This document shows, in pieces, positions 1-13,300 of a stretch of DNA of 64,000 bases. The position numbers were made by a program, and so were the translations under genes. The notes below the pieces were generated by a model. The model ran no database searches. It had not been told where the DNA came from and saw only the letters and a list, made by a program, of their open reading frames with translations. The first letter of the stretch is position 1, and the number at the start of each line of letters is the position of its first letter. The DNA is from Temnopleurus reevesii (lineage: Eukaryota; Echinodermata; Echinoidea; Temnopleuroida; Temnopleuridae): positions 20,633-84,632 of the forward strand of contig BQKZ01000469.1 of NCBI GenBank assembly GCA_036244855.1, given 5' to 3'.

Positions 1-213
1 TATTAGGAATTGGTTACCAAGTTTGTTTCATTTGTCAAAATGTGCATATTAAAATGCTACATCAGAATGTGCAGATTATATGAAAGTCATAGGACAGTTC
101 ACTCGACTATACGCTATATAAATGCCGGTTTATTATTATCATCATTAGTATTATAATTGCAATGATTTATTGCGAATTATTCAGATATTCTCTGTTTGAT
201 TACTCCTCTTTAG

Positions 214-359
214 AACCACCTGCATGGGTGTGCGCTGTTTGCAAGCATGTGGAAGTGTCGCCATGGGAACTGATGAAGCATGCCGCTGCCATCCATCAGC
301 TCCTCATCTATGATATGAAATCTGGAAACAAAGGCAAGACAGGCAATGGAACCATATAG
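214..359 (+). CDS. Last exon of an RRM/C2H2-type gene (paralogue A, 5' part outside window)
   Basis: This is a terminal coding exon only. An acceptor (CTCTTTAG) precedes 214, and the frame needs one base from the previous exon (phase 1), exactly like the last exon of the gene at 10314-13499. It encodes one C2H2 finger, C-x2-C-x12-H-x4-H (WVCAVCKHVEVSPWELMKH... then AAAIH), followed by LLIYDM and a short basic tail before TAG at 357-359. The residues AW/PW-E-L-M-K-H-A...IH..IYD match the complete paralogue almost residue for residue and resemble the first C2H2 finger of BCL11A/B. By analogy the missing upstream exons should encode an RRM. The two genes are in tandem on the same strand about 10 kb apart, which suggests local duplication. 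Function is unknown; a nucleic-acid-binding role is inferred. Confidence 0.8.
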
Positions 360-3300
360 AGAGATGATTCAACATCACTATGAACATATAGCAAAGACAG
401 TGGACAAAGTAAACAACACTCATTTTATCCTTCATAATTGCTTTTTAAAGAGGAATAAACTTCTTGTTATCAATAATGGATAATGATGATGTTGGGCCAA
501 TAATTGAATACAGTCAAACTTGCCAAAGTCAAATCTGTTGGAACTGAAGAAATAGCTTTGACCAAGAGAAGATTAACTTATGTGGGGTTGAAACAATATG
601 ACATGTAGTAGAGGGCTTGAAAAGAACTTCGACTGAAGCAACAGGCCGGTTTAGTAAAAGATGCAAATTTATGGACGTTTCTAGTCAAAGAATATACAGT
701 AGTAACATTTTATTCCTTTAACCTGCTTGCAACAATTGGATTACAGTACTTCGAATCCAGTTTGCATACATTACTTGTTGCTATGTCGGGTAAGCCTCGG
801 GCTAGCTTTCGGGTTGTCAAGAACAACCTTTGTGTTTGAGGCATGCATGAAATTTGCATCTTATAGTAAACCAGCCTATTATTTTAATTTATGTGATGAA
901 GACTTAGACAAGGTTGACTGTATGTATGCAACTCATAAATGTATTGCCAAATAGCAGGGAATGTAATTTTATATATCTCATAAACCAAGGGGGTGTTGTT
1001 CAAAAGTGACAATCTCTATTTATCGCAAGTTGCAGTTGATCGGAAAGTGCCAATCAAAGTCATTGTTTCATGCACGTCTTGTTAAATGCGCAAACCATGC
1101 AAAAATTTGCAAAGTTGCAGTTGATTTGCAGTTGATTTTGAACAAGACTCCCTAAGTGTGAATGGCAGAATGGTAGTGGTTTATTTTGTCCACTGACTTT
1201 CTTATGTTTATAGTACATCTTGCCAAGATGGAGCCCACAAATGGATGATGTAATTGTAAAGAGGTTAGATTCTGGGAGGGGGAGGGGGGAGGGGGGTAAT
1301 GGGAAAAGGGAGGGGAAAGGGGGAGGAGGGATCGGAAAGGGGGTAGGGTTGGTAGGGGATTTTGATTCAATGGGGTAGGTCATTTATAATTATGGGTAAA
1401 TAATAGTTTTGGATAGAGATTTTCTGATGATGGAAAGCACAAATTTTAAATTCAAATATAATCATATTTTCTGTCAAGATAATTATTTAAAAAGTTTAAA
1501 ATGCTATATATTTATGGTGCTTCAAATAGTATCCGATCACCATTAGATTTACTAAGTAGAGATGTAGGTTTATTCTAGCACCATAACATATTTCCATTCA
1601 TGATTACTGTACTTGGCATGTGAGAAAGTGCATTCTTTTATCACTGACAGACATATTTGGATATTGATGGTGTGGTAGCAGTATGAATATTCATGAACGT
1701 GTACCCTTGTATATCAACAATAAGAGTCTTTATAGTTGATAAGTAATTATCCTACATATTAATTGTAAAAGCTTCTGTACTACAATCAAAAGCTTTGTAT
1801 TTATGAATATCTATAAGTATTTTTAATGACTTAGAATGGGCCGGTATACTGATAGCTTTAGAGTTGTCACAACAACGGTGAACCTTTTTGCATAGAGAAT
1901 GGATAAAATTTGCAACTATTAGTAAACCTGCCTAAGATTTACACATTAGAGCACTGTTGAAATAAGTGTAAGATCAATGACATTGTTGAAATTATCACTG
2001 GCCTTTGATACATATACATGTGTAATTATAAGGTACCGGTAGTATATCTTTGTGTATTGAATTAAAGATGTACATTTTATGAATGCCTCATAAATATGGC
2101 CTTCAATGAAATTCACTCTGAATTTTTATATAGATAACTTTCTTTGCAATACTAGATAGTGGATACAACACATGCAGAAGTGTGAGTTAAACATTTAAAA
2201 GCTGATTTATAAGAATGTTATCTTTTAAAGTGTTGGAGAAAATAACATTTGAAGTGTCTTCATATGATATTCTTGTACGCATAAATTAGGTAGAAATAGC
2301 AAATTGTATATTGTATGTATATAAATGTCTGGGTGTTAACACCCCTGTATACCTTGGTTAAACCAGGCAAACTTTTTATTCAATGTTTTTTTTCTTCTCT
2401 TTATTCATCCTTTTTTTCCCCATTTTCGCGTGTGTGCACCTTATATGCTGTATGAAGAATATATCTTTCCACTAGCAGTTGCATAGCAGATTGATCATAT
2501 TTGAAGACTATGTTTTGTATCGTGTTATATTTTGACCATAAAATGGTGTATGTTCTTAACCGTTCTGTGTCCTTATGGAGCTATAAGAATAAGCAAATAG
2601 AATGTATTGTTGTGTATAGTATCATTATAATGAATATTTCTAAGATTGCATTAGTTAATTGTATATGATGATGAGGGACGTGACTTGTGAGAATGAGAAA
2701 AGAAATAACTGTTTTGCCTGATGATTGTGAAGATCTTGGGTTGCCATTATCTAGGTGTGTAAACATCATTTAGAAAACAATAACAATTTGTGCTGGATGC
2801 ATTCAGCAAGTATATGGTTTATCTGTTTTGCCCAAGAATTACGCAATGATAGATTTATGGTTTGCTATGATGTGTTTGATAGAAGTGCATCCATCAGTGT
2901 TATTGCTCACTTAGTGTGCCTATTTGTCATCAAGAATTGGAATATTTGAGGTAGATAAGAGTCCTGTGATCAAATTGGAGCACAGTTTGAATAATCCTGA
3001 ATGATTGTAATCTACAATTACTACTTGGGAAAAGTCAGGGATCACTTTCTAATTGTACCACTTGAGAATGGTAGCACTTTTAAGGATGTGTACTTGAGTG
3101 ATAGACAACAATATTCAATAACTGAAATCAATCATCTGTGAAATTGAATACAGTGTATTTGATGACATTCAAAACAGTTGTATTTGGTTTCCAGATATAT
3201 AGAACCTTGATTTGACATTTATATACACATTTGAAAGTGATCCTTAAACTTTGTTAGTAGTGTTGTTCAGCATCACTTGGAGAAAGACAATTGTAATAAT

Positions 3301-5248
3301 ACCAGCAAATATGAGTAAAATTCAATATTTTATGCAGATAAATTATTGAAAGCAGTTGATAAGTGTGACACAGATGATCTGTAGACTTGCTTTGTTTGTT
3401 CTCTCTATTTCTTGCATATGTTTTGGAAGTGGGAACATTTTGTTATCCATCTTAATCTCATTCATTTAATGACTAGATCATAATCTAGATTATCATGCCG
3501 GAAATACATGTTCGGTTCCTTCTCTTAACCTTATATGTAGGGTTTTGGATCAAGAATATGTTTAAATAATCTTCAATCCCACTTTGGTTCTGTTATATTG
3601 TGAAAGTGTGCTCTTTATGTCCAGTTTAGGTTTGACCATTTGTCGTTGAATTGACACTAATGATGATTGGTTTGAAATTGTAGAATTTATACTTAACAGA
3701 TGTGTTTTTATTAATGTATATCAGATTGAAATTATCGATCCAAGAATTTGCAAGAAACCCTTAAGTTCGTAGGTAAATGTATTCAAAGCATACTGCAATA
3801 CAGATGGCCTTGGTTAAGTTTTACTACTGTAGAAGCTGAAATTTTCGCTAATTGTTTGGTCTTTACCTCAAGAAAATTTCGATCCTGTATGATGCACATT
3901 CATATGTGTACAAATACTGGCAAAATAACTGAAAACAGCCACATGCCAATGTATCTTTCTAAAAGTGTAAAACATTAGCGAATCAGAATCTGCCTTTCAT
4001 GTTTGCAATTTGTTTTGTGATTAATAGCATATTTCTTGCAACACCCTTAAGAGCCTGCAAGATTGAATGATGATGATGGCGATGATGGTAATGATATTGC
4101 ATTGAATTTTTGTAATGCTTTCCAGAAGTCAGATGATTTAAGCCAGGCAATAGTAAGAGAAGGTAATCTGATAAGATTTTTGTGTCATGTGACTTGATTT
4201 ATTTTGCCATGCTCAGAAAGCTTAGGAATAATGACTGTAATGTAAATATGAAATGTGGAAATTGATGTCTATTGAAGAGTCCAGTTGGTGAATGGAATGA
4301 GCGACCAAACTAAAGATATATATTGAAAAAAAATACTAATAATCGTAAGGTGATAATAGTTTAAAAAAATGTGTTTGTAGATGTGCACCATTTGATGTAT
4401 TCTGAGGGAAAATGTAAAGCAGAAGAAATGCGGAGAAACGCAGAGAATTGGTTAACATGAATTAGATATAAGAAAAAAGAATGATTATTGAAAATGGGCT
4501 GGTCCCTCACAATTCAAATTTGATAATTAAGCTGTGATAAACCATAGACCTACCACCCGCGTAGATCTATCGATAAAACAAATGTCTTTAGAAAAAAAAA
4601 AACCATGTTTTGAATAATCATCTGTTTGCTTTATCTGATCATTTTGAAAAAATAGTTCCTTTTCTTTTTCTGATTCAATTGAAAAGTAATTTGATTTAAT
4701 GGAAGTAATGTGTTAAATATGTGTTGCTACATTTATTTATTTATTTNAACGTTGTAAGTTGTTGTTTGACTTAATATTTAGCCTGCTTTGACAGCTTATT
4801 TATCCCAATTCTAATTCTATATTATTGTGTTACTGTTTTTATAAAGATGTTGGCTTGTCACAAAGGTCAACAAAACGTTTTTTTTTTTGTTTTTAGTTTT
4901 AGCAAGGTTATTTTCTGTTTGCAAAGCTCTGTTTAGAAGGATGTTGACAATGCTGCTTTTCACTTTTTATTGTGTTTTTCTCGCAGAGTATTTTACATAA
5001 AGAAAATGGCATTTGTGGTCATGCCCATGACGGTAGTTAGATGATTGATTTGCATTTTAGATGCAGAGAAAAAGTTGTTTTACCATATTGGCACTCAAAG
5101 TGTATCGTTTCAACTCGTAATATATATTGTATCAATGAATAATCCTGTTGAGCCATATTAATAAAAAAATGTCTCTTGTAAGAAAAGTACATAGCATGCT
5201 TTATTTTCTTTTATTTTCTTGTATTCATTTCAACTATAGAAACCTTTA
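360..5248. other. Intergenic stretch, no gene seen
   Basis: I see no coding exon here. After the 3' UTR of paralogue A the sequence is AT-rich. It contains a purine-rich G-run tract at about 1272-1345 and two fragments of a dispersed repeat (about 727-960 and 1850-1935, sharing AACCTTTGTG-like and AATTTGCATCT-like segments with 24480-24760 and 56735-57000). Short open frames lack splice logic or family resemblance. Confidence 0.6.
454..459 (+). terminator. Candidate poly(A) signal AATAAA of paralogue A
   Basis: AATAAA lies 95 bases after the TAG of the first finger exon and is the first such hexamer in the 3' flank. This is sequence evidence only. Confidence 0.45.
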
Positions 5249-5374
5249 GCCCCAGTCATAAAGAGCCTTGATTTGATACGAATCAACAAAACTCTTTGTC
5301 CAGGACTCAACTTGTATACAATGACAAAGATTTGTGTTCAGTCCTGTTGAATCAGGGCTCTATGTGACTTGGGC
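5249..5374. mobile_element. Short palindromic MITE-like element
   Basis: The left end GCCCCAGTCATAAAGAGCC is an imperfect inverted complement of the right end GGGCTCTATGTGACTTGGGC. The inner parts (TTGATTTGA and TTGAATCA) also pair. It is about 126 bp with no coding capacity, so I read it as a non-autonomous inverted-repeat element. No target duplication was confirmed. Confidence 0.6.
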
Positions 5375-7839
5375 TTTACCCCCTTTACCCCAATTGCTTA
5401 AGGATCAGTTTCCTAAAAATGTTGTGATTTTACAACCATTAGTTTTGTAATTGTTATAGAAATTATTATTTTCTCTGGTATGTTAAACAGAACATTAATA
5501 TACAAATGGCCGCTCAAGTTGTGGTCAAAACAATATGAAAATAGAAGTACAATGGCTAATAGCATTTTGTTTACAACAAAACATAACAGTGATGAATTAC
5601 TGGGGAATGGGAAATAAAAATTCATTTACAAATGTTAGGCCAAATAAACACTAAAAGAAAGGCTTGTTTAGAGAAGAGTAAGTGAGGGATAAAGAGGAAG
5701 AGAATAATTGAAGTATAAGAAGAGAAATGAAGGCAAAAAGCTAGAGAAGGATATAAGAAGAGGTAGTGGAAAAAAGATGAAGAGGTATATAACGAGGAAG
5801 AATGAATAGAAGAACAAGAAAATAACTTGAAGAATTGGAAGAAATAAGACACTAGGATTCAAACGATGAAGCAGACATAAAAAATTACATTTCGATTATA
5901 TAACTGAACAATGACATGCACATAAATTGGCAAAATACGTCATATGACGTATGACATGCAGTTATCTGCAGTTGTTTATCGATCATCATAGTTTGAAAGC
6001 CCCCCCCCCCCCCATCAACCCTCTAAAACGCAAATAATGTTCTTTTTCGTCTTGAGATTCATGGGTCCGGATACATTTATTAATTAAAACTTTTGAATAA
6101 GTTTAAGAAAATTGGGTTAAAATGGTTCTTTAAAAAACTGAGTCAAGAAGTGATATTCCATGTTGAAAATTGATCTTCTGTTTATTTCATTCAATAGTTA
6201 CTATTTTGACCGGCCCAATTGTTGCAAAGGCCCATGGACATATGAAAGATTTTAAATCAGATTAACATAATGGAAATGATGTATATTTTTATGTCGTACA
6301 GGACAATTTCAATATGGAACAGCCCCCCCCCCCCCCCCCCTGGCCCCTCCAAAATATGTTTAGTGCCAAAGGATGCTCAGGGAGGCCCACCACCATCAGG
6401 ATTGGAAGATGCGTAAATCAAATACAATTAAATTGTAAGTGTTCACATTAATTAATCTGAGTAATATAGTTTGTTTATAATAGTGGACCTTTCCATACAT
6501 AGATGAAAGAGCATCGCAAAAAGAGAGAGAAAATAAAAACATCCTTTTCGTCTATGCCAAAGGGCAGTCTGTGGTGCAGCGTGTTGCCCCTACATGGCCC
6601 CACCCCAAATCGTAATTTATTGAATTGAGGAAGTGTATAGTGACCCCACGTGCGCGCAGCGAGCAGTCGGCTTTCGTTTTGCACGCCGCACAGGCCCCGC
6701 GCATGATTTCTGTGAATAACAATAATTTACGTTGCAGTCAAGTGAAACTGGGGAAAATCTACGACTACGTTCTTGTTTCACATCTGGAATGCCACACGTG
6801 GGTATTTGCATTAGATACATTGTTTTACAAGTAGGGCAACATATTAGGGGAAAGTTTTCATTGTGATCGGTATGTGGTTAAAGAGAAATGGGGAAGAAGG
6901 AACGTTAGCAAAGGAAGGGAAACGACGTGCAATTTCAAGCAATCTGACACTTGACAGTAATGACGTTTATGAGAGTGAGCCGACGTGTTTGTTTTGGTGT
7001 GTTGTGTTGTGTATACATGTTAGAGAAAATGGTAAAATGTGAAATAGATATAAATATATTCATAATATTAATGGTAATTTAAAAATAATAATTCTTGTCA
7101 AATAGTCAACCCTTCCGTAGACTTTTGTTCATTTTGTGGAGTTCACGGAAGAGACGTGTGTGATGTGGTGGGAGAGAGGTTGCATATTAATTATTATAAT
7201 ATTATCACGAGATGGCCATGTTAATTGGATTGTTTGCTTCATAGTACAGAAAAATATAATGTATATTGAAGCTGTGTAGACGAGAAATGCTATGTATCCC
7301 TGTAAATTGTAGACTTAATTATGCTAAGGTCTAACATTACTGATGATGATTATAAGTTATAACTTGATGTCGATGTTGATGGCAAATGAGATCCAAACTC
7401 CAATTGAGTGAATGTGTGCACTGCGATATGTTTTTTTTTAAAGATTCCTCAGTCTAAAGTTGAGTTGAGATATTTATAAGATATTATTTTCATGTTTTGA
7501 AAGGTCATTTTTTGTTCATAAGCCTAAGATAGATGGCATACGGTTTATACATGATCTAAACGTAAATGTGCTTGTTGCGTTTTGGGAGAATTAATTGAAA
7601 TTGCCTATCTTTTCAACTTATGGTATCCTAAAAACGTTGGTACAAAAAGAAAATTGATGTATAGTGACATTCACTGATTCAGTGCCTTGTTATTGTATGC
7701 CAATTTTTATTCTTATTTTGCACATATTTACGTACTGTCAATTTTAATTGTCATTATTTCACTTTGTGTATATTTTATGCGCTTGTCAGCAGAGTGGCAG
7801 GGAAATGGGAGAAGAGACGGCAAACCAGGAGAGTAAAGA
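5375..7839. other. Intergenic or promoter-distal stretch, no gene seen
   Basis: No supported exon. It contains C-runs at about 6000-6013 and 6324-6340. A locally CpG-richer patch at about 6640-6710 could be upstream regulatory DNA of the gene at 10314, but nothing proves it. Confidence 0.45.
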
Positions 7840-7844
7840 CAGCT

Positions 7845-7910
7845 GGCGTGCGCGCGACATGTAAATATTGTAGGCCTATACATCGGCGACAGATTACTAA
7901 AATGTCACAG
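7845..7910 (+). other. Possible 5' UTR exon of the RRM-finger gene
   Basis: A GC-richer segment ends in a good donor (TCACAG|GTAACC, GT at 7911). The first coding exon of the downstream gene starts at a bona fide acceptor (10286), so at least one upstream non-coding exon must exist, and this is the best candidate I see. A caution: a similar sequence, including ACATCGGCG and ACAG|GTAACCAT, occurs at 36886-36950 inside MVD intron 1, so it may be part of a dispersed repeat. Confidence 0.3.
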
Positions 7911-7929
7911 GTAACCATGCCACTTTTTC

Positions 7930-8480
7930 CCCTCACTTAATGTTACTCATCTGACATGCAAAAAGCAAATTGAGGGCTTCCCTTCCCTTCCTGACTCAAA
8001 TGCAACAAAAAGTGGGGAGACAATCTTCCCCACTTCCGATAGCTCATCTGACTAGCATTGAAGCGAAGTCCCCGTCCGTATGAATTTTTTGCTTGTTAGC
8101 TGAGCGGTGGAATGTGAGGACTCTCCCTTGCTTCTTGTCGCTCATCTCATATGCAAAAACAACAGATGAAGGCTTCCATTCCTGACTTCCCTTTAGCTCA
8201 GCTGACAAATAGTAAAAGGGGTGGGGGACTTTTCTCCCCCTTTCCCTGCCACTCATCTCACATGCAAAAGAAAGTGGGAGACTTTCTGCTTCACTTCCTG
8301 CTGCTCACATGACGAGCAACAAAAAAAATAGGGGGATAGACTTCTCTTTCCCATTACCTTGTAAAGCTGATAGCAAAAAGAATAATAAGGGAGGGGGGNN
8401 NNNNNNNNNNNNNNNNNNNNNNNNNNNNNNNNNNNGTGGGGGGGGCTCCTCTTCCATTTGGACTGCTCTGCTGACAGACA
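7930..8480. repeat. Degenerate minisatellite, interrupted by an N gap
   Basis: About eight imperfect copies of a roughly 60-bp unit. Each contains CTCATCTGACATGCAAAA-like sequence, then a G-run with GGGAGACTT and CTTCCTGC-like pyrimidines. A gap of N (8399-8435) lies inside a G-rich copy, consistent with assembly failure on the repeat. Open frames across it are artefacts. Confidence 0.75.
8399..8435. other. Assembly gap (N)
   Basis: A run of N flanked on both sides by G-rich minisatellite sequence. Confidence 0.95.
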
Positions 8481-10285
8481 GATTAAATTCACATAAGAGA
8501 AACAATAAAGAAAGGCAATGAAATAAAAACACAAGAGGTGCCCATGTGCAGAAGAAATGTAAAATAATTGGTAAAGACAGGTCCATGTACATCTTTTTTT
8601 TTTTTATACAGATGTTCTGAAGACGCCGCATTTAAAACAGCTTGTTAATTTCAGTCACCGCTCCAAAACGTGACGAGCACTTACATGTGCGATAAAAAGC
8701 CATAGCATATATGCTACATAGTTGTAATCTATGAGTATACATGTATGCATGCATCATTTTTAACTTGCCACAATTGGAATTTAACCAAGGGTGCATGGAA
8801 AAAGAAGGCTGAACAAAGAACCTGAATCTGAAATTTTCTCTGAGGTTTCAAATTTATAATTTGATATTGTAGTTTCCGTGTATTTAACTTGGTTCCGTAT
8901 TTTAAGATGAAAAAAAATTGTTTACCATTTTTGATGCCATAGTGGAATGATGTTTTGAATTATGAGTTGTTTTTGTACATTTTTTACATGTCTCTTAACC
9001 TTTAAGAATAACATTTGATATTACAGCTGAACTTCTTCAAGAACTTGCAAACTTTATTACTTTTTTCTTCACTTAAAGGAAATTTAAAGAATATCTTATT
9101 TTGTTTTATTTGATTTATTTTATCCAGAGTGGTGTAATTTATTGAAAGACCGCTGATTTTTTTAGCCGTTATTGGTGAGTACTTTATTCTTCACCATTTA
9201 TTGTATGTTATGCTTCCTCCATTTGTTTACTGTAATGTTTGCTTTTTTATCAGTATTTTTGTGCTTGTGTGCTTGTACACATAATAGAATGGGAGAGAAA
9301 AAGAACATTTTATGCATGCATGAAAAATTTTAAATGTGAATTATATGGAATATTTTAAAATCCTGAAGTAATTGATCAGAGTGTGGGATTTTTTTTTGCA
9401 CACAAAATTACTTTTTGTTGATTTCAAGGAACTTTGCTTCATACAACTGCAATATTGATCTTTTAATGGGCTGGAAAAGTGAAGTTAGATAACGATTCTA
9501 AATCGGGAATTTTTCATGACAAATTGATGTTCCATTTTAGGGAAACGAGTGGGTGCCCATTTTGTGTGAATTTGATTTATGTTCCTTGCAGGGAACCGGT
9601 GATTTGTATACTGTACACATGATTATGATTCAATTGTTTAGCTTAAATTTTGCAAATGTTAAATCATCCCAAATTCTGTTAATGAAAGTTGTGTGCTCAT
9701 GTAAATTTCTGGCTAAGATCATGGATATTTCTACATCGGACTGATAAAATGAAAATTTTGAGATCGCATTTGTCCTTGTATGCTGATAACTTTGTGTACT
9801 TGATAGTTTAGAAGTTTATGTGCCTTATTTATTTTCTGTTTTTAAGATATTTCAAGTTATTTTATAGTACATACCTATAAATATAACATTTATTCAATTC
9901 TATAAATTTATGCAAGTTATAACCTCCCTATTTCTTCTTAAGATCTTGTTACAACTGAAATTCAGTTGTCTAGAATTGATTAGAAATAAGGAGAAATCTC
10001 ACATTTAAAATGGAATGACAGAGAAATTCTCAATTACATTTAATCAATGCACCATCAATGGAGTACTTAAAATGCCCTTTTGACAGTTGATGTTCTTTTT
10101 AGATGAAGTTCCCTGCTCTTCTTCGTCAGTTATTCTTATTTTAAATTTTTAATAAATCCTTCCTTAGTTGTGTCATGATTTATAGATCTGTAGGATTGTG
10201 TGAGCCTGGTCAAGTTTTCGATGCATATCATATGTCATCAATCTGTTTATACCTTTTGATTTTCCTTTCCCTCTATCTCTTGCAG
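8481..10285 (+). other. Probable first intron of the RRM-finger gene
   Basis: No coding exon is seen. The stretch ends in a strong pyrimidine tract and acceptor (CTCTATCTCTTGCAG, AG at 10284-10285). If the 5' UTR exon ends near 7910, this whole stretch is intronic. Confidence 0.45.
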
Positions 10286-10313
10286 CTCACTGCTCCACCA
10301 CCCGCCGACAACC

Positions 10314-13300
10314 ATGCATCGCAATTACAACGGCCCTGGCTATGGCCACCACGGCCACCATGGCCCCCATGGTCACCACGGCGGTCCCCACAGCGGCCCC
10401 CATGGCATGGGCATGGGTATGGGCGGCATGGGTATGATGGGGATGGGGATGGGTGGCAGCATGGGGATGGGAGGGGGTATGGGGATGGGCGGCGGCGGCC
10501 ACCAGGGCATGGGCGGTGCAGGGGGCATGAGCAGCTTCATGGCCAAGTACCCTGCAGTCAGCAACTACACCAACGACATGTCGCCGGCCGCCAAGGCATC
10601 CAGGGTGTTCGTTGGCAACCTCAACACGTACACGAGGAAAGAGGACAGGAAGAACGTCATGGAACTGCTGATGGAGACGTTCATGAAGTATGGCCGCATC
10701 AGGGCTGTCTCTATCCACAGTGGGTTCGGTTTCGTGCAGTTTGAGACTGGCGAGCAAGCAAAGAATGCCAAGAGAGGAGAACAAGGAAAACTTATCAAGA
10801 CTCAACCAATAGGTGAGTGAATTTGATGTTGATCCCTACAGGTCTGCCAAACTTCAATCATTTTTAGCTCTTTATATTTGTCAATCATCTATGATTGTTA
10901 AGTTTGGCATCTCTGTTGCGCTCTTATCAAGATAAAGAAAAGGAGCAAATAGACAAATTATTCAATGAACAAAAATTATCTACCATTTCAATGGCCCCAG
11001 TCAAATATCTTCACTTTTCTTTGTTTATTTCATCCTACATGTAGATGTTAAGAACTTTTAGAGGAGATTCCAATACAAGTGGATCTTTTTCAGAATTTTG
11101 GATTCTGGTGTTGTGACAGGTGGTCTGATTTTTACTACAGCTGAGTAACAGAAGGATGATAACTATAAACTAGGTTAACTGGATTTTTAGGGAAACATGG
11201 ACAAAATGTTACAAATTTATTTAGATCCTGTTTGCTTTCTTTATATTTTCTCGGAGTGAAAGTTCTGTTCCGTCCAAAGAGCAGGGTACGTTTATTTGAT
11301 CCACTTTATTAGAAAGGATATTCAAGTGTAATTGTTTTTCCCCTGTTCACACCAGCTTTCTTGTTCACCACATTTTACGGAATCTGTTTTAGCAGATAAA
11401 GCGAGTTAATACGTTTATCCAGAAACAAAATACTGAGTACTGATATTAACTCTGATCCTACATACTTCTTGAGGACATCTTTTATATTACAAGAATATGA
11501 CGTCTTCTTGGAATTATACATTTTGCTTTGAATTTTCAGATCTTTACTTGGCAAGTGATCCCGATTTTAACAGACCAAAAGGCTTCAAGAAAGTTAACCA
11601 TGACTGTGGTTATGTGTAAGTAATTAATCTTTACTTTGTAATAGGATGTATCCACAGAGAAACTATATTTAGATATTTGTTTTAATTAAATGTAGGTAGA
11701 GAGCTCCTATTGATTTTTATATTGTAAAATACAAAGAATGAAATGGAGAATGCAGATTTGAAAATATAAACAATTGGGCCCGTATTCCGATAGCGAGATT
11801 TAACTTAACCCTGGACTAAACCATTGTTATTTAGACCCAGGCTATTTAAAAGTTAAACCAATAGTCTAAATCACAATGACTTAGACTTGGGTTAAGTCAA
11901 ACCACGATATCGGAATACGGGCCAATGTATCTTTCAATTTATTAATGGATAGCAAGATATGCATATCAAAGTTTTTATTCTGGGAAATAGAAGTTATTCA
12001 GTCAAAGTAATGGAGAATAGATTGGATTTTCCTTGTAGACTTTAACTACCTGCTGAATACTGAATATTACAGGGATTGCAAGATGCTTATTAAAGTCTTT
12101 TGGTTATATAATTTTCCAGTGTACACTCATTTTATGGTATCACAGGATTAGTATTATTTCAAGACTGAAGGCTGGGGATTTTTATGATTTTTTTTTTTAG
12201 CTCAATGCTTGCAAATGATTCATAAGACCATAATTTTTTCATGAAATAGAGAAATAAAAAGCGGTCAATAAATTACAGTATTTGAAGACATGACTTCAAG
12301 GATGCTTTCATTCCTGCTACCTTTTACAGAGCATACGTGGATCCTATGACACTGCCCACCATTCCAGCGAAAGGAATTCCCACCATAAAGAAAAGGCAAA
12401 GACTCACAAAGAGTGGGGATGGTAAGTCAGACGGTGTCCTTTTTGGATGTGGGGATGACGATCTGGGGGGTGATTCATCAAGATTTGTCGCAGAGACAAC
12501 TAGTTAGCGCTGACAAATTCCTTGATTGTGATTGGATGAAAAGCACAATCGCTGACAGTTGCTATGGGAACTGATGGAAAATGACTCCTTGTCGCTACGA
12601 CAAATCTTGATGAAACATCCCCCAGGACCTTGTACCATACGCTTTTGTGATTAATCAGTTATTTGAAAGAGTATTAACTGTTTGTCAACAAAATTATGAG
12701 AATTATTATTGATTAATCGCAGACCTTTATGATACAGAGCCCAGATTATATTTTTAAGTCAAAAGTCAGAGTTTATCTCCAAGTCAAATGTTGGAGGCTA
12801 AAAACGGTCTGTTAACTATATGAAAATAACTTGTTCTTCAATTTGTTCTTCTTGTGTAAAGATCAACTTTACACAAGGGCCATTTGCACTTGAGGGGTAG
12901 AATGACCTCAGTTTTCTTTTGACTTGCTAGATCAAAGCACAAATACTATCTAGAATGGTCAAAACAATTGTTAAAAATCCTACAAAAATATTATCCTATG
13001 GTTTTGAGATAACAGTAAGACAAAGACAAACATTAAGACAAACTTATTGAAAATAACAATAATATCAGCAATGTTTGTGAACTAGTATTTGGAATTAATT
13101 TTCAATTGTCTCAGAGCAGAGTTTATAATATTTTTGACCTACACTTTATGGTTATTGTACCAAGAATAATTTTTGAGGTTCTTTGTTTGTCAAAACTTTT
13201 TGAGGATTCTAGGGCTAATGATGCTACTGAAATTGAATTGTACTGTTTTCTATTTTTATGAGCCAATGCGGATATTTATTTTATTGAGAGTATGAAAGTG

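Noticed and set aside
1060..1383. Proline-rich minus-strand frame
   Set aside because: It comes from the G-run tract at 1272-1345, with no splice signals or homology.
10175..10805. Alternative frames overlapping RRM exon 1 on both strands (up to 189 aa)
   Set aside because: They are shadows of the Gly/Met/His-rich coding exon; only frame 10314 carries the RRM and continues through phase-matched exons.
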